DNA of 64,000 nt from Siderastrea siderea (Eukaryota; Cnidaria; Anthozoa; Scleractinia; Rhizangiidae), in NCBI GenBank assembly GCA_964030785.1, contig OZ034971.1, positions 13,733,079-13,797,078 of the forward strand. The letters are read 5' to 3'. Made by a program: the position numbers and the translations under genes. Below are positions 9,821 through 21,299 of the stretch, one piece after another; position 1 is the first letter of the stretch, and every line of letters starts with the position of its first letter. The notes below the pieces were generated by a model. The model saw nothing but the letters and a program-made list of their open reading frames with translations. It searched no databases and was not told the origin of the DNA.

Positions 9821-12800
9821 GTGGCCATCAAAACTTGAGATTAGCAGGCTGAAGGCCCGATGTTTGTATTGTGAAATTAAAAAAAAAAGTCAAAAAGTTT
9901 CACTATAACATCATCTTGCAATGTTAGAGTGCTTGAGGCGGCGTATGTTATGACACTGGCAAATCTTCTCTCTATTTGAAAACTGCGAGAAGTTTTCAAG
10001 TGCTGTTGAAACTTACCTTTTTTGTTGTTCTTTTAGCTCCAAAACAAGGAATTTTGATTTAGTGAAGAAGCGTGAGTATCACACAAACTCCCCACAAGAC
10101 GGATATGCCTTCATGCTAGACAGGGAAATCTTTTGGAATCTTAACCTACCATCATCGTTGAGACGATGGTGGGTTTGGACCAGTTATCAGTGAAATGAAG
10201 TCTGCTCAACAGATCTGTTCAATTTAATGTAGCACTCGTAATTATGACTAGGGATTTATGATTCATCAGTCGTGCACCATTTTATTTCCGTATTTCTTAC
10301 ACTCAAATGCGTGCTCGTTGAAGGACTTGGCTCTTCTCACTTTCAATTTGTATTTGCGTTTTACACGTGGACGTTTTTTCCATGTAAAGGAGTAAACTCT
10401 GCATTACAGCAGAAAGTTTAGCTACTCTATTCCCAAGCGTTTTAAAACAATTGTAACAAACAATATTGCATACAATTAGCTAGCTCCAAAAAAAAAAAAG
10501 ATTTGAAGAGATGAGTTTGAATTTCGCAGGTTTGCAGGCATTAGTGAAATATGAATTGGTCATGCACGTTGTGATAATTTGTACAAACTTGTAACCCAAA
10601 TGTGTTGCTGTAAACGTTATTTGTTAACATCCCTTCGTTTAAGCGATAACAAAAGCAAAACATCAAAAATTAGTGAAAGTTAAATTTAAGCTATTGTATT
10701 TTTCACTTTTGACTGACAAATGAGCCATGGTCTTCCCTGGGAATCACCCTTCTATAGTGCACCTTCGTATTTAAGCCGGTAATAATACCTATTTTTCACA
10801 TAAGAGAATTACTGATATTTTTAGTAAGCTATTGATACCGAAATTCGATTTACTTACCATTTTTGTATAGAACTGTGAAGAACAATTGTTGATAGAACAC
10901 ACACAATGACTTTTAGCGAAGCGTTGAATTTAAAACTTTCATGATTATCAAAACAATTTATGGAAAAATGTAACTTGGGTTCCTTTTTGAAAGTTTGTTC
11001 AGTGTTTAGTTGAATTTACTATTTGTGTATACCTATATTAAACAAACTGGAAGTGCCGGTAAAAAGTTCAGTTCATGATATAAAACGTAAGAAGTCATGT
11101 ATTTAGAATGAATAAATACTGATATAACCTACCAATTTTAAAAGTTCAGTTAAAAATTCAGTTAATTCTATTTCAATCAATTCAGTCTAATTCATTCAGT
11201 TGTTTTATGCTACAAAGAACATGGTACTTTAGCCCTAAATTCATTGGTGGATAAACATTGTTCATTGTAGGTTGTTTAGTGATCTTTCAGTTTTAATAAA
11301 GGTAGAGTTATTCAGTGTAATTTAGCGTGCAGATAATTCTTTTCGTACTTTTAAGTTGTAATACAATTCCTATTATAATACGTAATTGTTTTCAGGAAAA
11401 GTAACAAGTTGTGAGAGACGTATGAATTATACACTAGACGAAAAATTGCTGGGAGCTCATTTCACAGATGCTTATGTCAAATTCACTGTCTAAATGTTGG
11501 GCAAAATGTTAAATGCCGCATTTGCACTATTGTTTGTACTCAGTATGTCAATGTCGGGCAAAAGCGGCCATTACCCACTCTTCTCACTTTTACACCGTTT
11601 TTAAATATTTAAAATTTGTATAACATTATTTTTCTGCTCCAGACAAATTCGAGTAAATCTATGCCTACGTACCCACCTCTCCCAAGACTAAGGGAAGAGT
11701 TATTGTGTCACGAAATATCCCCGTTACAAATATTCAAAGACACCTTCCCACCCCTCTTCTCTTGGGATGTGACCTTGTCAACGGTTACCCAGCCTTCCCA
11801 AGTCCAAATTTGTGACGTCACGAGAGTTTCGAAGTGCTGCCACCAAGGATATCCAAATAGTCGCCTCCTCGTCCCCCACATCTTAAGATTCGAACTTACG
11901 AGCATGTGATGACATTTAGTCAGCAGACACCCCCTGAAGCCTCGGTCGAGGCTCTGTGTAAGCCTCATTTAGTGTCTTAATCACTGATCTTCAAATAGAA
12001 GATTCCCCGCCAAAACCTGCTTTAACGGATGTGAGCCCACGAGCATATGATGTCATTTGGTCAGCAATTACACACTCCTTCCAAGATATTCTCAGTGACT
12101 AGAAAGGATAAAATTACAATTAACGGACACCACGGAATTCAGTTTTTCTTTTCAGTGGGCTGTAGAAAAATCAGGAACGTTAAAAGATACCTCGTAAAAT
12201 TTTGCGCGCGATTGAGCAAAGCTGCATGCGATTTCAGCAGATGTTATCCTGAGATTTTCTTTTCAGTGGGCTGTAGAAAATCACGAAGGTTGAAAGATAT
12301 CTCGTAAAAAAATTTTGCGGGCGACTGAGCAATGTTGTATGCGTGACGAGTCACGTGAACTGATGCACGACCCATTTGTTTCCTGTCTTACATCATCTTA
12401 GCGAATGTACGACAGACTTTCGGTGTTCGTGATTTTCGTTTATAGGAGCTCCGCTGTTAGGCTAACCTAGCTTATATATTATGCCATACCCAAAAACGAT
12501 AAATAAAGGTGCTTAAGAAATCTTTTAATATTTTTACAATCTCGTCAGAAACCGCCCACTATTAAGCCACGTTCAATATATTAAAATTCTACGTAAGCGT
12601 TCTATCTCAAAATATTATCGTGTGGTTCAAACGAAAAGCTTTGCTACCCTGTGCGATGTGGATTTCTATGTACATTAAGTTTTAAGCCATTCCCAACGAA
12701 AAAAAAACAATACTTAGCAGAACCGTAACAATTTACCACTAAAGCAAAGTTCAAACGTCGAACTTTACATGTACGGAACCCAACTGAACCAAATCAAATA

Positions 12801-12997
12801 AGCAACAAAAATATCTTTTGCTCAGGTACATGAAAAGTTCGACGTTTGAGGAAGGCTTAAAGTACACAAAGAATTGCCCCAGAAATTCTGCTGTGATGAC
12901 GTAGCACAACCTACGTGTCACGTCTGATTAAAATTAGCATTGAACAATTAATTAGCAACCAATCAGAAGTATTATCCGCATTTTACGAGTAACACCC
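9821..12997. other. Gene-less flank shared with 41030-44200
   Basis: No coding region supported. The sequence is collinear with the other duplication copy in pieces. It includes a direct repeat of about 100 bp (near 12142-12230 and 12254-12345, both with TTTTCAGTGGGCTGTAGAAAA). The short ORFs here are not conserved in the paralogous copy. Confidence 0.6.
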
Positions 12998-13002
12998 TAG
13001 GA

Positions 13003-13179
13003 TAGAGCGTTTTCACTCACGTGACTAGCACTATGTAAATCTATTGGAGCAAAAGGAAGTATTTACATAAGAAAGGACTTCAACTCCCACAGGATTGGTT
13101 TGGTACACCAATATGGCCGCCGTTTCATTGTTTTTGGTACACCAATATGGCCGCCGTGACGTCATATGAAAACGCTCTA
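13003..13179. mobile_element. MITE with TAGAGCGTTTTCA termini
   Basis: Inverted ends TAGAGCGTTTTCA and TGAAAACGCTCTA, flanked by a 5-bp direct repeat TAGGA (12998-13002 and 13180-13184). Inside are two copies of GGTACACCAATATGGCCGCCGT. The corresponding site near 44195 in the other copy lacks the element, so it inserted after the duplication. Confidence 0.82.
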
Positions 13180-13654
13180 TAGGATTGCGTGATTCTCGGA
13201 ATTTTGGTCCCTCGTCCTTGCTATCCCTATTTTAGGCTTACCACTGAGTGATCACAAGGAAACTCTTTGTGTCTTTACTCAGACGTCGTTGACATTACGA
13301 AACGAGGTTTCTTCTATTCTAGGTTCAACTGGCAACTCTATATGGCTTACTCAACGAAATATTGCACCAACATTGAACGTCGACAAGAAAGAAACCTACA
13401 ATGTCTAGTCATTTTCGTAATAAATAATGTCATTAGGTTGAAATCGGTAAACTGTTCAATTAAATATAGGATTCTAGGACAAAAGGTTTCGCTTGAAGGA
13501 ATTTTGCTCTTTCACGTGTGGTTACGCTGTACAAATTAAACTACAATCAAAATGACTGCCTTGGATTTGACATAACGGCTAAATTCGGATGTATGTGCTT
13601 TGCATGAGTGACATTTCCCAAAGTATTATTCACAACAAGTTTCAAATCGTTAAG

Positions 13655-13795
13655 CTACAAGATTGTGCATGCACTGCTCTCGCTTGTATTCCCTCTCTCT
13701 GATTGGCTGCTTCTCCCTCCAACCGGTAGGGCCTGGGTAGAAGCAGCTTGAGTATTACCATTTGCGTCTCCAATGATGGCTCGTACGTCACTTAT
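13655..13795 (-). pseudogene. Kinesin-like (KIF28-type) pseudogene A, last exon
   Basis: A 47-codon phase-0 exon after a TCTAG acceptor, beginning ISDVRAIIGDAN and ending SSACTIL then TAG. The unit B copy (44662-44802) has exactly the same length and an open frame ending STCTIL. The C-terminal CTIL fits a CaaX prenylation signal (inference). The exon itself is intact, but it belongs to a gene whose other exons are broken in this copy. Assignment to the kinesin-like gene rests on order, strand and spacing. Confidence 0.55.
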
Positions 13796-13954
13796 CTAGA
13801 AACAAGAATTTGCGCTATGTTGGACCACACTATATCAATACAGCGGTTTGCGATGGAGGGTTTTGGATTTGATAAGATATTGCACAATAAGGAATCAAAA
13901 CCAAGCTGAATTGTTTGTTTGCTTCTTCAAAGAATCAATGACAAAACACTAGCC

Positions 13955-14222
13955 CCGACCCACACTTATGAGTTTTCAAAAGTCTCTGTTTTCATCTGCT
14001 TGAAAAAGTGGGAAAATATTTTAGTCCACGAAAACGTTTTCGCCTCGCTTTCACAATTCCACACCAAAGCGTTTTCGTTTCGTTTTGGTTTTCTTCTGCA
14101 TACAAAAGACAATCGAAAACGATGTCAGCGGTCTTAGAAGTCTCCAACTTTGAAACCGTTTTTTAAAGCCTCCATTTTCAAAAACGTTTTTGATCGCGTT
14201 TTTGATCGTTTTAGTGTGGATG
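13955..14222. repeat. MITE-like repeat with CCACACT ends
   Basis: Starts near CCCACACTTATGAG and ends near TTTTAGTGTGGA, with AACG/CGTT-rich interior. It lies within a kinesin-like pseudogene intron. A related copy is at about 44970-45205. Boundaries and target duplication are not resolved. Confidence 0.4.
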
Positions 14223-14323
14223 ATGAACACGTGTTATCCCGCACATATTTTTCCGTGCTTTACGATCAAACACTCTGTAACTTCACTTTAACACTGTCCT
14301 GGAAGTCATTAAAACGTACCTAC

Positions 14324-14462
14324 CTCTAACGTAGTTTTGCCGGCTTGCTGTTGCTTGTGACACATCTTACGAAGCTGATTCATTATGTCCTGAAGCCGTT
14401 TATTTTACTTCTAACGTCGCCATCTCTGCCATGTTTTTCACCACATCTGGATTTAGTGAAAG
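14324..14462 (-). pseudogene. Kinesin-like pseudogene A, coiled-coil exon (frameshifted)
   Basis: Flanked by a CTGTAG acceptor and a GTAGGT donor. It reads NPDVVKNMAEMATLE, then the frame changes and continues KRLQDIMNQLRKMCHKQQQAGK. The unit B copy keeps one frame across this point (NPDVVKNMSEMATLKTLNKR...), so this copy has lost 2 bp. Confidence 0.55.
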
Positions 14463-14759
14463 CTACAGAGGAAAGCAGAAAACATTTGATGTAACTCAGT
14501 TTTACCATTACACATTGACAACTTCACCAGGATCGATCAAAGTTAAGGGGATTTCTTGTTTTTGCTATCACCAAATTACATAGAACGAGATAAAAAGACA
14601 CAAACAATACTCACTCAAAAACAGAATACAACAGCTAATAACAAGCAACACTTGGAAATCCAGACTCTACATACTTCTAAAACAACAGCCTTTTTAAGCA
14701 GCAGCCATCTGATTATACTGGCAATGTCGGATCACACCACAAAGCAAAGCTATGCTTAC

Positions 14760-15048
14760 GGTTTGTTTCTTGGTTTCCGCTCTTATTATTGCCTTGGTAT
14801 ATTTTCCCTTTTTGGCCGCCACGTTGACTGGTTTCTTGTCGCCGACTTGCTTGCCCCAAAGCTGAACAATCACCGACTTCTGATTTACAATCAACACTGC
14901 ATGAATACAGTTTAAGAATTGCTTACCTCGGGTGGACACTGACCGAAGGAAACTCTCCTCTCCTTGTTAAACGCAAGATTTCTTGTTCCAGATATCACTT
15001 TTGTCTTAATGTCAGCTTGAAGGTACATTGAGTATTTACTGCACACGT
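14760..15048 (-). pseudogene. Kinesin-like (KIF28-type) pseudogene A, C2-like region exon (frameshifted)
   Basis: Reads DVCSKYSMYLQADI, then SGTRNLAFNKERRVSFGQ in one frame. It then switches to a second frame giving KQFLNCIHAVLIVNQ and KSVIVQLWGKQVGDKK. Together they follow the expected kinesin-3 C-terminal order (cytosolic tail region, not the motor). A donor-like GTAAGC (14921-14926) and an acceptor-like CAG (14880-14882) would also allow two in-phase exons, 14927-15048 and 14760-14879, skipping 47 bp. I prefer one exon with a frameshift because the skipped part itself reads like family sequence. The kinesin match is from pattern memory, not a search. Confidence 0.55.
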
Positions 15049-15384
15049 CTGGAGAAAACAAAAAAAAGCAAACAGTTTTAACCAGCAGAATTATGACACA
15101 ATTATAGTCCATCACCAAGGATAGCACCCATTTTAGTTCGATGCCATACCAACTACGATATACCGGGTAAATATCGCGATACCACCAGTAAACCAATACT
15201 ATGACGTCATCACCCCATCAGTGACAACAAAGACGATTGGAGACGAGTCAGGGATTTTGCGGTGCTAAGAAAATATGCTGCAATGGATTACAGCCAAAGC
15301 TTGTCATGCAGAAGAGTTATAAACTTTTGATTACACATTAAAGATAATTATTGTTTGGAACAATAAAAAATATGCAGTGTTTAC

Positions 15385-15450
15385 CTTATATCGCTTAGGA
15401 ATTCCCTTTGCGCTCTGCACGCGGACAACAAAATCCAGTTTCTTTCCTTC
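15385..15450 (-). pseudogene. Kinesin-like (KIF28-type) pseudogene A, exon EGKKLDFVVRV
   Basis: A 22-codon exon between a CTGCAG acceptor and a GTAAAC donor, reading EGKKLDFVVRVQSAKGIPKR, the start of the C2-like region in KIF28-type kinesins. It is open here but has two in-frame stops in the unit B copy. Its phase does not match the next exon unless one base is restored at the 15048 junction, another sign of decay. Confidence 0.55.
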
Positions 15451-16286
15451 CTGCAGAAAGGAACGATCAAAGCAATGATCCTACAGAAACAATACCATAA
15501 AACTAAGATTTGTAACGCCCCTTCCACTAAAACGAGAACTCAATCAACGCTTGACTTTAAGCGAGGGGTCAAGGAAGCTCAACAGAAAACGTACTGTAAG
15601 CCACTGAAGTGAACGGCCAAAGTGAAACCTTTCAAATTGCTAAAATTGTTGTTTAGAGCCTCAACGACGACAAAACAGAACAGTTGAGGTAAGTTAACGT
15701 TTATTTTGAAATTGATTAATAATTGTTCACCGAAGTGGAGGTAAATAGCAGATAATAATTGGTTTATACTAAACGTCACTGTGACAACGTTTGGTGGATT
15801 TCAATCCATTTTGTTTGATTCTATTTTTGAGTGCTCCGTAAGTTTCTGTCGCTATTGTGATTGACGGTAGCGTAAAACACAAACGCCAGGAATTGTCAAT
15901 GAGAGGGGTCCAAATTACGACTTGTATTTGATTCTTCAGAAGCCAAAGAATGTTAACTCAGATTTCGCAAATTTACAATAAATATACCTTATTAGATGTT
16001 TCGGCTTGAAGTATCGTCGTATATTTTTACGAGTTGTCTTTATTTTCCAACTTGACCTTTTTCAGTAATTTGAAAGAAAACTGCAAGTCTAAAAGATGAG
16101 CGCGCGCACCGTACTGTACAATAACCAATTTTACAATATCGTGGGATATTTGTACTAGTTTCGCGCGCTTTTTGTACAATAACTAATACACTTGGATAAT
16201 AACGATTGATACTCATATAAATGTGATGGTGAATTTTTGACAATGATGTTTTATTCAGTTAGTGACACAGGCGACCCGGAATAAAT
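15451..16286. other. Gene-less, shared with 46385-47065
   Basis: Intronic or flanking sequence of the kinesin-like remnant, collinear with unit B. No additional exon recognised. Confidence 0.5.
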
Positions 16287-16370
16287 CCGAGTTCTTCCAA
16301 CAGGAGTCGAACCAATGACCTTCTGGTTACTAGTACAGATGCTCTACCACTGAGCTACAGGAGACTTGTG
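16287..16370 (-). mobile_element. tRNA-derived SINE head (tRNA-Thr-like), copy A
   Basis: On the minus strand: A-box-like TAGCTCAGTGGTAGAGC, a CTAGTAACCAGAAGG anticodon-arm region and B-box GGTTCGACTCC. The anticodon stem is broken and there is an extra base, so it is not a working tRNA. Unit B has the same insertion at 47066-47146, so it predates the duplication. Confidence 0.7.
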
Positions 16371-17128
16371 GGTCGGAGCTAAGGCCATTAAACTAGGTTC
16401 ATGTGACAAACGTCCTGCATACTGCCAGGACTGAAATGTCGATAGGTGGCATATTCGCAATGATGTTAATGTAATAGTGAATTTTAAGCCTGGTGAACAT
16501 GAACCTCGGAGGGTAGCCGATTTCTCATCCCCTGAAGTCAGTTACACTGAGCTTCTCCCCCATGGCAACCTAAAGAATAGAAAGCATCATGAAAATATTT
16601 TTTCAAACTGTGAAAGATAATGTTGAAAAGCAGAAGGTGAATGCAAAGCCAGAATTCCTAAAAGCTTCTGAAGCTTTTTCCAAGGAACCTATCAAAGCTT
16701 TTACTGCTGTGGAATGCACATAGGGTATCGTTCTTTTCTTAAGCAAGGATTACAATTACAAAGTAACCTAAACAACGGCCACTATTGAAAAGCCATGTTA
16801 TTTTGTCTTATTTGCCATTTACTCCTTTGCTGAATTAACCTACAGATTGAGGCCGTCACGGAGCTAGAAATTTTATACGGGACGACTTGAATTGAGATGC
16901 GACATGAGCCAGTATTACCAGCGCGGTTTGCATAAGACGCAAAGATTTCGTGATAAATGGTTTTGAAAGGCGGCTCAAGGTTGAGGTAATGGATTGGATT
17001 TGTATCCAAGAGGATTTTAAAGAAAAGAATTGGCAAAAGAATTACCAGACTGGTAGGGTTGAAACCGTCTTGTCTTCTGTATTTCTCCAAAGATTTGTGC
17101 GACAAACATGGTGTAGGCTACCCGACTA

Positions 17129-17676
17129 CCTTATTCTCACTAAATTTTGCGAGTATTAAATTTCGCGAAAAATCAAGGGCCGTATTTTGCGAGTATTAAA
17201 TTTCGCGACTTTGAGAGGAAATTAGAATTGGAGTGTATTAAATTTCCCCATTTTTTCTATTCTTCAATATGTAGCTTTGTCTTCATAACTGTAACATCAT
17301 AATTAATATGATCAAAACAAGCAAACAGAACAAGCTAAACATAACAAAGCATAAGGTATTCCACAGTCTAAATACCCGAAAGCGGCAGATGACAGTTCAG
17401 ACAGCGAGAGTGATGCAGTGGAACATAACTGATGGACAAAATCAAACAAAACAACTCCTAAACATGAAGCTGAGGCATGTTGGAATAACTGTAATAACAG
17501 TAATAAAGCAACAGCGCGAATTTCATTATTTTATTGATATTATATAGCATTAAATTTCCCGATTTTAATCTTCGCGTGTCCTATATTTCACGAGTATTAA
17601 ATTTTGCGATATTTTCAAAATCGCGAAATTTAGTATCCGCGAAATTTAGTACTCGCGAAATTAAGTGAGATTAAGG
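17129..17676. mobile_element. MITE rich in AAATTTCGCGA motifs
   Basis: Inverted ends CCTTATTCTCACTAAATTT and AAATTAAGTGAGATTAAGG enclose several copies of GAGTATTAAATTTCGCGA in both orientations. The equivalent point in unit B (about 48201) is uninterrupted. No clear target duplication was found. The superfamily is not recognised. Confidence 0.7.
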
Positions 17677-17713
17677 CATCAAATATTACAAATTTGGCAC
17701 GTTAGTGGTTGCA

Positions 17714-18685
17714 CCATGAGCTATAAGAAACATGGAGATCGAGGTCTCCCGAAAGTTGTTTCAAAGAAAAAAGCGCTGAAAGATGTCGAAACTTCATTAA
17801 ACTTATCACCTTACTGTCAGCTCTGTTGTCCTGTGTCTTTGATTCCTCCCTGTTTCTCCCCTATTCTTCGGTGAATTTGATCGCAGTTTCTTAACCGCCC
17901 GCCATTTTGAAAAACCGCTCATTCCCAGTTCTACGCAGCTCCCAAAGATCTCCCAAGAGAGACTAGGTAAGCTATCTTTGCCATGTTATGGTTACAAGCT
18001 GGTAAGAAGGTTGCACGACGGACTTTCACATATCGGAGGTCGCCGTGCAACGGATTAAAAATTTTTTTATTCCAATTAAGTTTTGTCGGGGTCCTGGAAA
18101 ACGCTTTTTGCTCTTACCAGCTGAAGACGAATTTGAAAACAATAGATTGGCCAATGGCACAAAGCAACAGCGCGAATTTCATTATTTTATTGATATTATA
18201 TAGCATTAAATTTCGCGATTTTAATCTTCGCGTGTCCTATATTTCAAGATTAAAATCGCGAAATTTAATGCTATATAATATCAATAAAATAATGAAATTC
18301 GCGCTGTTGCTTTGTTGCTTTGTGCCATTGGCCAATCTATTGTTTTTCAAATTCCTATATTTCAAAGCTACGATTGGCCAATGGCACAAATCTCCTAGAA
18401 ACGGCCCCAACACTTTCCACCCAGTGTTTCTAAGGCCTTCGGGAGGTTTTCTAGTAAGCTTCGTAGAACTGGGAATGAGTGGGTTTTTTTAAATGGCGGG
18501 CGATTAAGCAACTGCGATCGAATTCACCTAAGAATTGGGGAGAAACAGGGAGAAATCAAAGACACAGGACAACTGAGCTGACGGTATGGTGATTATTTTA
18601 GACGAAGTTTCGACATCTTTCAGCGCTGTTTCCTTGAAACAACTTTCGGTGAGACCTCGTCCTTCATGTTTCTTATAGCTCATGG
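17714..18685. repeat. Foldback repeat with ~250-bp arms, copy A
   Basis: The left part (CCATGAGCTATAAGAAACATG, CGAGGTCT..., then GAAAGATGTCGAAACTTC, GCCCGCCATTTTGAAAA, TTCCCAGTTCTACGC) returns in reverse complement order at 18440-18685. Unit B holds the same structure at 48200-48870 with the right end truncated. Confidence 0.8.
18129..18354. repeat. Near-perfect palindrome, arms ~100 nt, 19-nt spacer
   Basis: Left arm 18129-18227 and right arm 18247-18354 are reverse complements apart from a few positions. The arms mix foldback-repeat sequence (GATTGGCCAATGGCACAAA) with MITE-type sequence also found at 17500-17570. Unit B has only a single GCCAATGGCACAAA here, so the palindrome formed after duplication. 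Confidence 0.85.
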
Positions 18686-19690
18686 ACAGAACAGAGTAAG
18701 ATTTTGTGGCTTTTATAAAGGCACTGCCTCCATTCCTCCCCCCCCTCCCCCCTCCCCGATCAACCTAACAGCAGACCTCAGGGCAAATGTGATGAGCTTA
18801 AAACTTTAGACCCTATGAAACGTAATTTTAGTTTATATTCCCAACGGAGCTTATCCACGTTATTTCAGATTTTTTACAGTATGATGCACTGAAGTGTGTT
18901 CACTTCAACATTTGCTTACTTTCCTAAGGATCTATTATCCAATGAAAATTCGAGTGTCAGCTGCCAGGAAACCAATCCAAGTTTACTTCTGATTGGACAG
19001 TTGATCACGAGGAAGTATACGAATTAATTAAAAATCGTCACCCCTCTTTGCTCGTCATACTACACGGGTGAGCACGACGCCTTCTGAATGTTGTCAATGT
19101 TCCCGATATTTTCACTTATCACAGAGATGACTCGGGGATGACTCGAGGGTGAAAGGGGAATGACTAAAAATGAATAACGAGTTAAAACAGTAAATAAATA
19201 AGAATTTAGAGCTTAATCATTCGGAATAATGAAAAACTCTTGAAGGAACAGTAGTCTGTAATCATATATAGCTACTCTGGATGATCTGTATTTAATTAGG
19301 ACTCCTGTATGCAAAAAAAATTTCCTAGCAACTTTCTCGTGATTGGTGCGTCCTTTATCAGTACTGACGGACGGACCACTTGTCTTCTGCGGGAGGAGAA
19401 TGGTTTCAACAAAAAATATCCTGCTAGCAAATTTTTACAATGAAAAAATTCATGTGCAACACCATTGTCGAAAAAAAAAACAGTTAGCACAAAAAGTTAT
19501 TAAAATTTGTAGCAGCTAAAACACTTTCATGTGCTCCTCAGAATGCTGAAAGTCGCATTTCTGAGGACTCAACTTTCAACATTTTCCTGGTGAGCATACC
19601 CCCGGACACCCCTAGACTCTCCCGCCTTCTCCAAACATTTTTTAACCCCCTTTCTCCAAATCCTAGATCTGCACCGAGGTTGTGGGTCGC
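18686..19690. other. Gene-less intergenic stretch
   Basis: Nothing coding recognised. Contains a C-rich tract at about 18733-18758 and otherwise unique AT-rich sequence. Confidence 0.5.
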
Positions 19691-19699
19691 ATTTCTTTC

Positions 19700-21290
19700 A
19701 TAGGTTCCAGTTTAAAAAAATCATAAACGGGCCCTGATTCAGGGATATTTTTCTGTTGATCAGCATATGTAAACAGCGCTCTATAAATCATTAAATTATT
19801 ATCAACAATGTTGTTTACAGTATTACTATACCCTGATTGATTATTCAACTGCACTTTTTTCATCTGCGCACTCCTTGCAAGACAGCGATGTAAGGTAGGT
19901 TTCAGGTTCCCAGGTGTAAATGTCAGCATGGGATGATCACGCCATGTGATTATATCGAATTATCAGTTTTCTCGGAAACCGGGACGAATTCCTAACTGAT
20001 CACTCAAAGCAATGCCATTCGTTAATGCAGTTATCCACTTTGTTTAGCTCTAAAGTTTGAATTTTCGTAAAATTTCCATCTTCCATATTTATAACTGAAC
20101 GAAAATGTGACCGCTGTGTAATACCTTTCCCGTGAGTCTTCTGTGGCAGAAATGTAACTGGGTTTTAGGTAGGTATCCGGTGTGTTTGTTTTGTTCTATT
20201 TTGGTGAAATACATGATTGTGTAATGAAGAGGTAGATGTGAAGTATAATGGAATCACCCAGTCTTGGTATATTTATTATGGGTTCTGTATATCAGTTTGC
20301 AAGGGGTAGAAGTTTACTTATAACAATGGAATAGTAAAGAGCCATTGCCGAATAATGAATCATCCAGAATATTCAGCATTATGATTCTCACAGACACTAG
20401 ATACGTCCGTCACTACGACGAAAAAAGAACAACAATTCCATTCAATTTAATTCATTCAACTGAACAATTCAAAGCATTGCGTTCGGTACATCCTCCCTCT
20501 GTCTGTTAACTGTCGTCTATACTGGACTGAACATTCTGAAAAACAGAAAAGGCTGGCTGTTTTCAGTTTTCTCTTGTGCAGAGAGAAGAAAAGGCTTCGG
20601 TTTCAATACAAAAGGCTTCGGTTTCCTGTCAGTGAACACGTCAGCTGGTAAGAATAAACTATCAAGAAAACACAGTAAATTATCGTGAGAAAAATTCCCA
20701 GTAATACAGTAACACCCGGTATGTCGATGGTTTTCTCCTGTGGGTCTGACAAAAACTTTTAATTCCAGCGCCACATACCTGTTTTACCCCGCCCCTCTCC
20801 CCTCTCCCCCGCCCCCCCTCCTGTGTAAGTGACAGTGTGATACGGCACATGATTATCAGCTTTTTGGGGGAAACGAGGAAAAACCTTGATTTATTAGTCA
20901 ATTTATTAGTTAGTCGAGACGCACTCACTAACTACACATCTCTGTGGTTTGAATTTTATTGTCATCTCATAAAAGAAAATGTTTATATCTGAACGATGGC
21001 ATGAGGATTCTGTAACACCGACGTAACTGCGTTTTCAGGTAGGTATTCGTTTTGTTTGTTCTGTTCTGTTTTAGAGAAATAGGTGATTGTATAACAAAAA
21101 GGTAACTAGATTTGGAATAATAGAATCACCCAGCCTTGGTATATTTATTATGGGTCTGTGGTGCAAGTCATTTAGTTATATATCAGTGTTCAAGGGGTGG
21201 AAACCATATCTATGGAATAGTAAACAGCCATTGCTGAATATTTAGTCTTCCAGAATATCCAGTGTAATGACTGTCACAGATACTAGAAAA
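19700..21290. repeat. Dispersed ~1.2 kb repeat units 1-2 (unit 1 cluster)
   Basis: Two copies of a non-coding repeat, anchored by GTAACTGGGTTTT(C)AGGTAGGTAT at about 20153 and 21022. Each is followed by CAAGGGGT...TGCTGAATAT and an AGATACTAGA segment. The second copy is interrupted just after AGATACTAGA and resumes near 26690. Related copies are in 26700-29640 and 55740-58990. Confidence 0.85.
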
Positions 21291-21299
21291 GTAAGTAAC

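Larger units (their letters stand above)
2095..18660. repeat. Segmental duplication, copy 1 (pairs with 32890-48870)
   Basis: Long collinear similarity to 32890-48870 in the same orientation: intron 4 and exon 5 of the TPR-CHAT gene, the large final exon, its 3' flank, the kinesin-like pseudogene remnants, a tRNA-derived SINE and a foldback repeat. Collinearity is broken by insertions private to one copy: 7018-9807, 13003-13179 and 17129-17676 here, and 33311-35357, about 41707-42562 and 45285-45568 in the other copy. Confidence 0.9.

Noticed and set aside
14927..15048. Intact two-exon structure (14927-15048 and 14760-14879) for the kinesin-like gene
   Set aside because: Splice-like sites and phases fit, but the 47 bp that would be removed read as family-like sequence in another frame, and neighbouring exons are damaged. 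A frameshifted single exon is the better explanation.
16287..16370. Functional tRNA-Thr gene
   Set aside because: A and B boxes are recognisable, but the anticodon stem does not pair properly and the loop has an extra base. The same degenerate structure is duplicated at 47066-47146, as expected for a SINE.
16618..16722. Coding exon (plus strand, KQKVNAKPEFLKASEAFSKE... to a TAG)
   Set aside because: It is open for about 35 codons and mostly conserved at 47695-47800, but copy B has an upstream in-frame TAA, no good splice borders are visible, and I recognise no family.
16950..17159. Plus-strand ORF starting MINGFE, similar to 48025-48243
   Set aside because: Similarity simply reflects the segmental duplication. 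Changes between copies are not biased to silent positions and no domain is recognisable.
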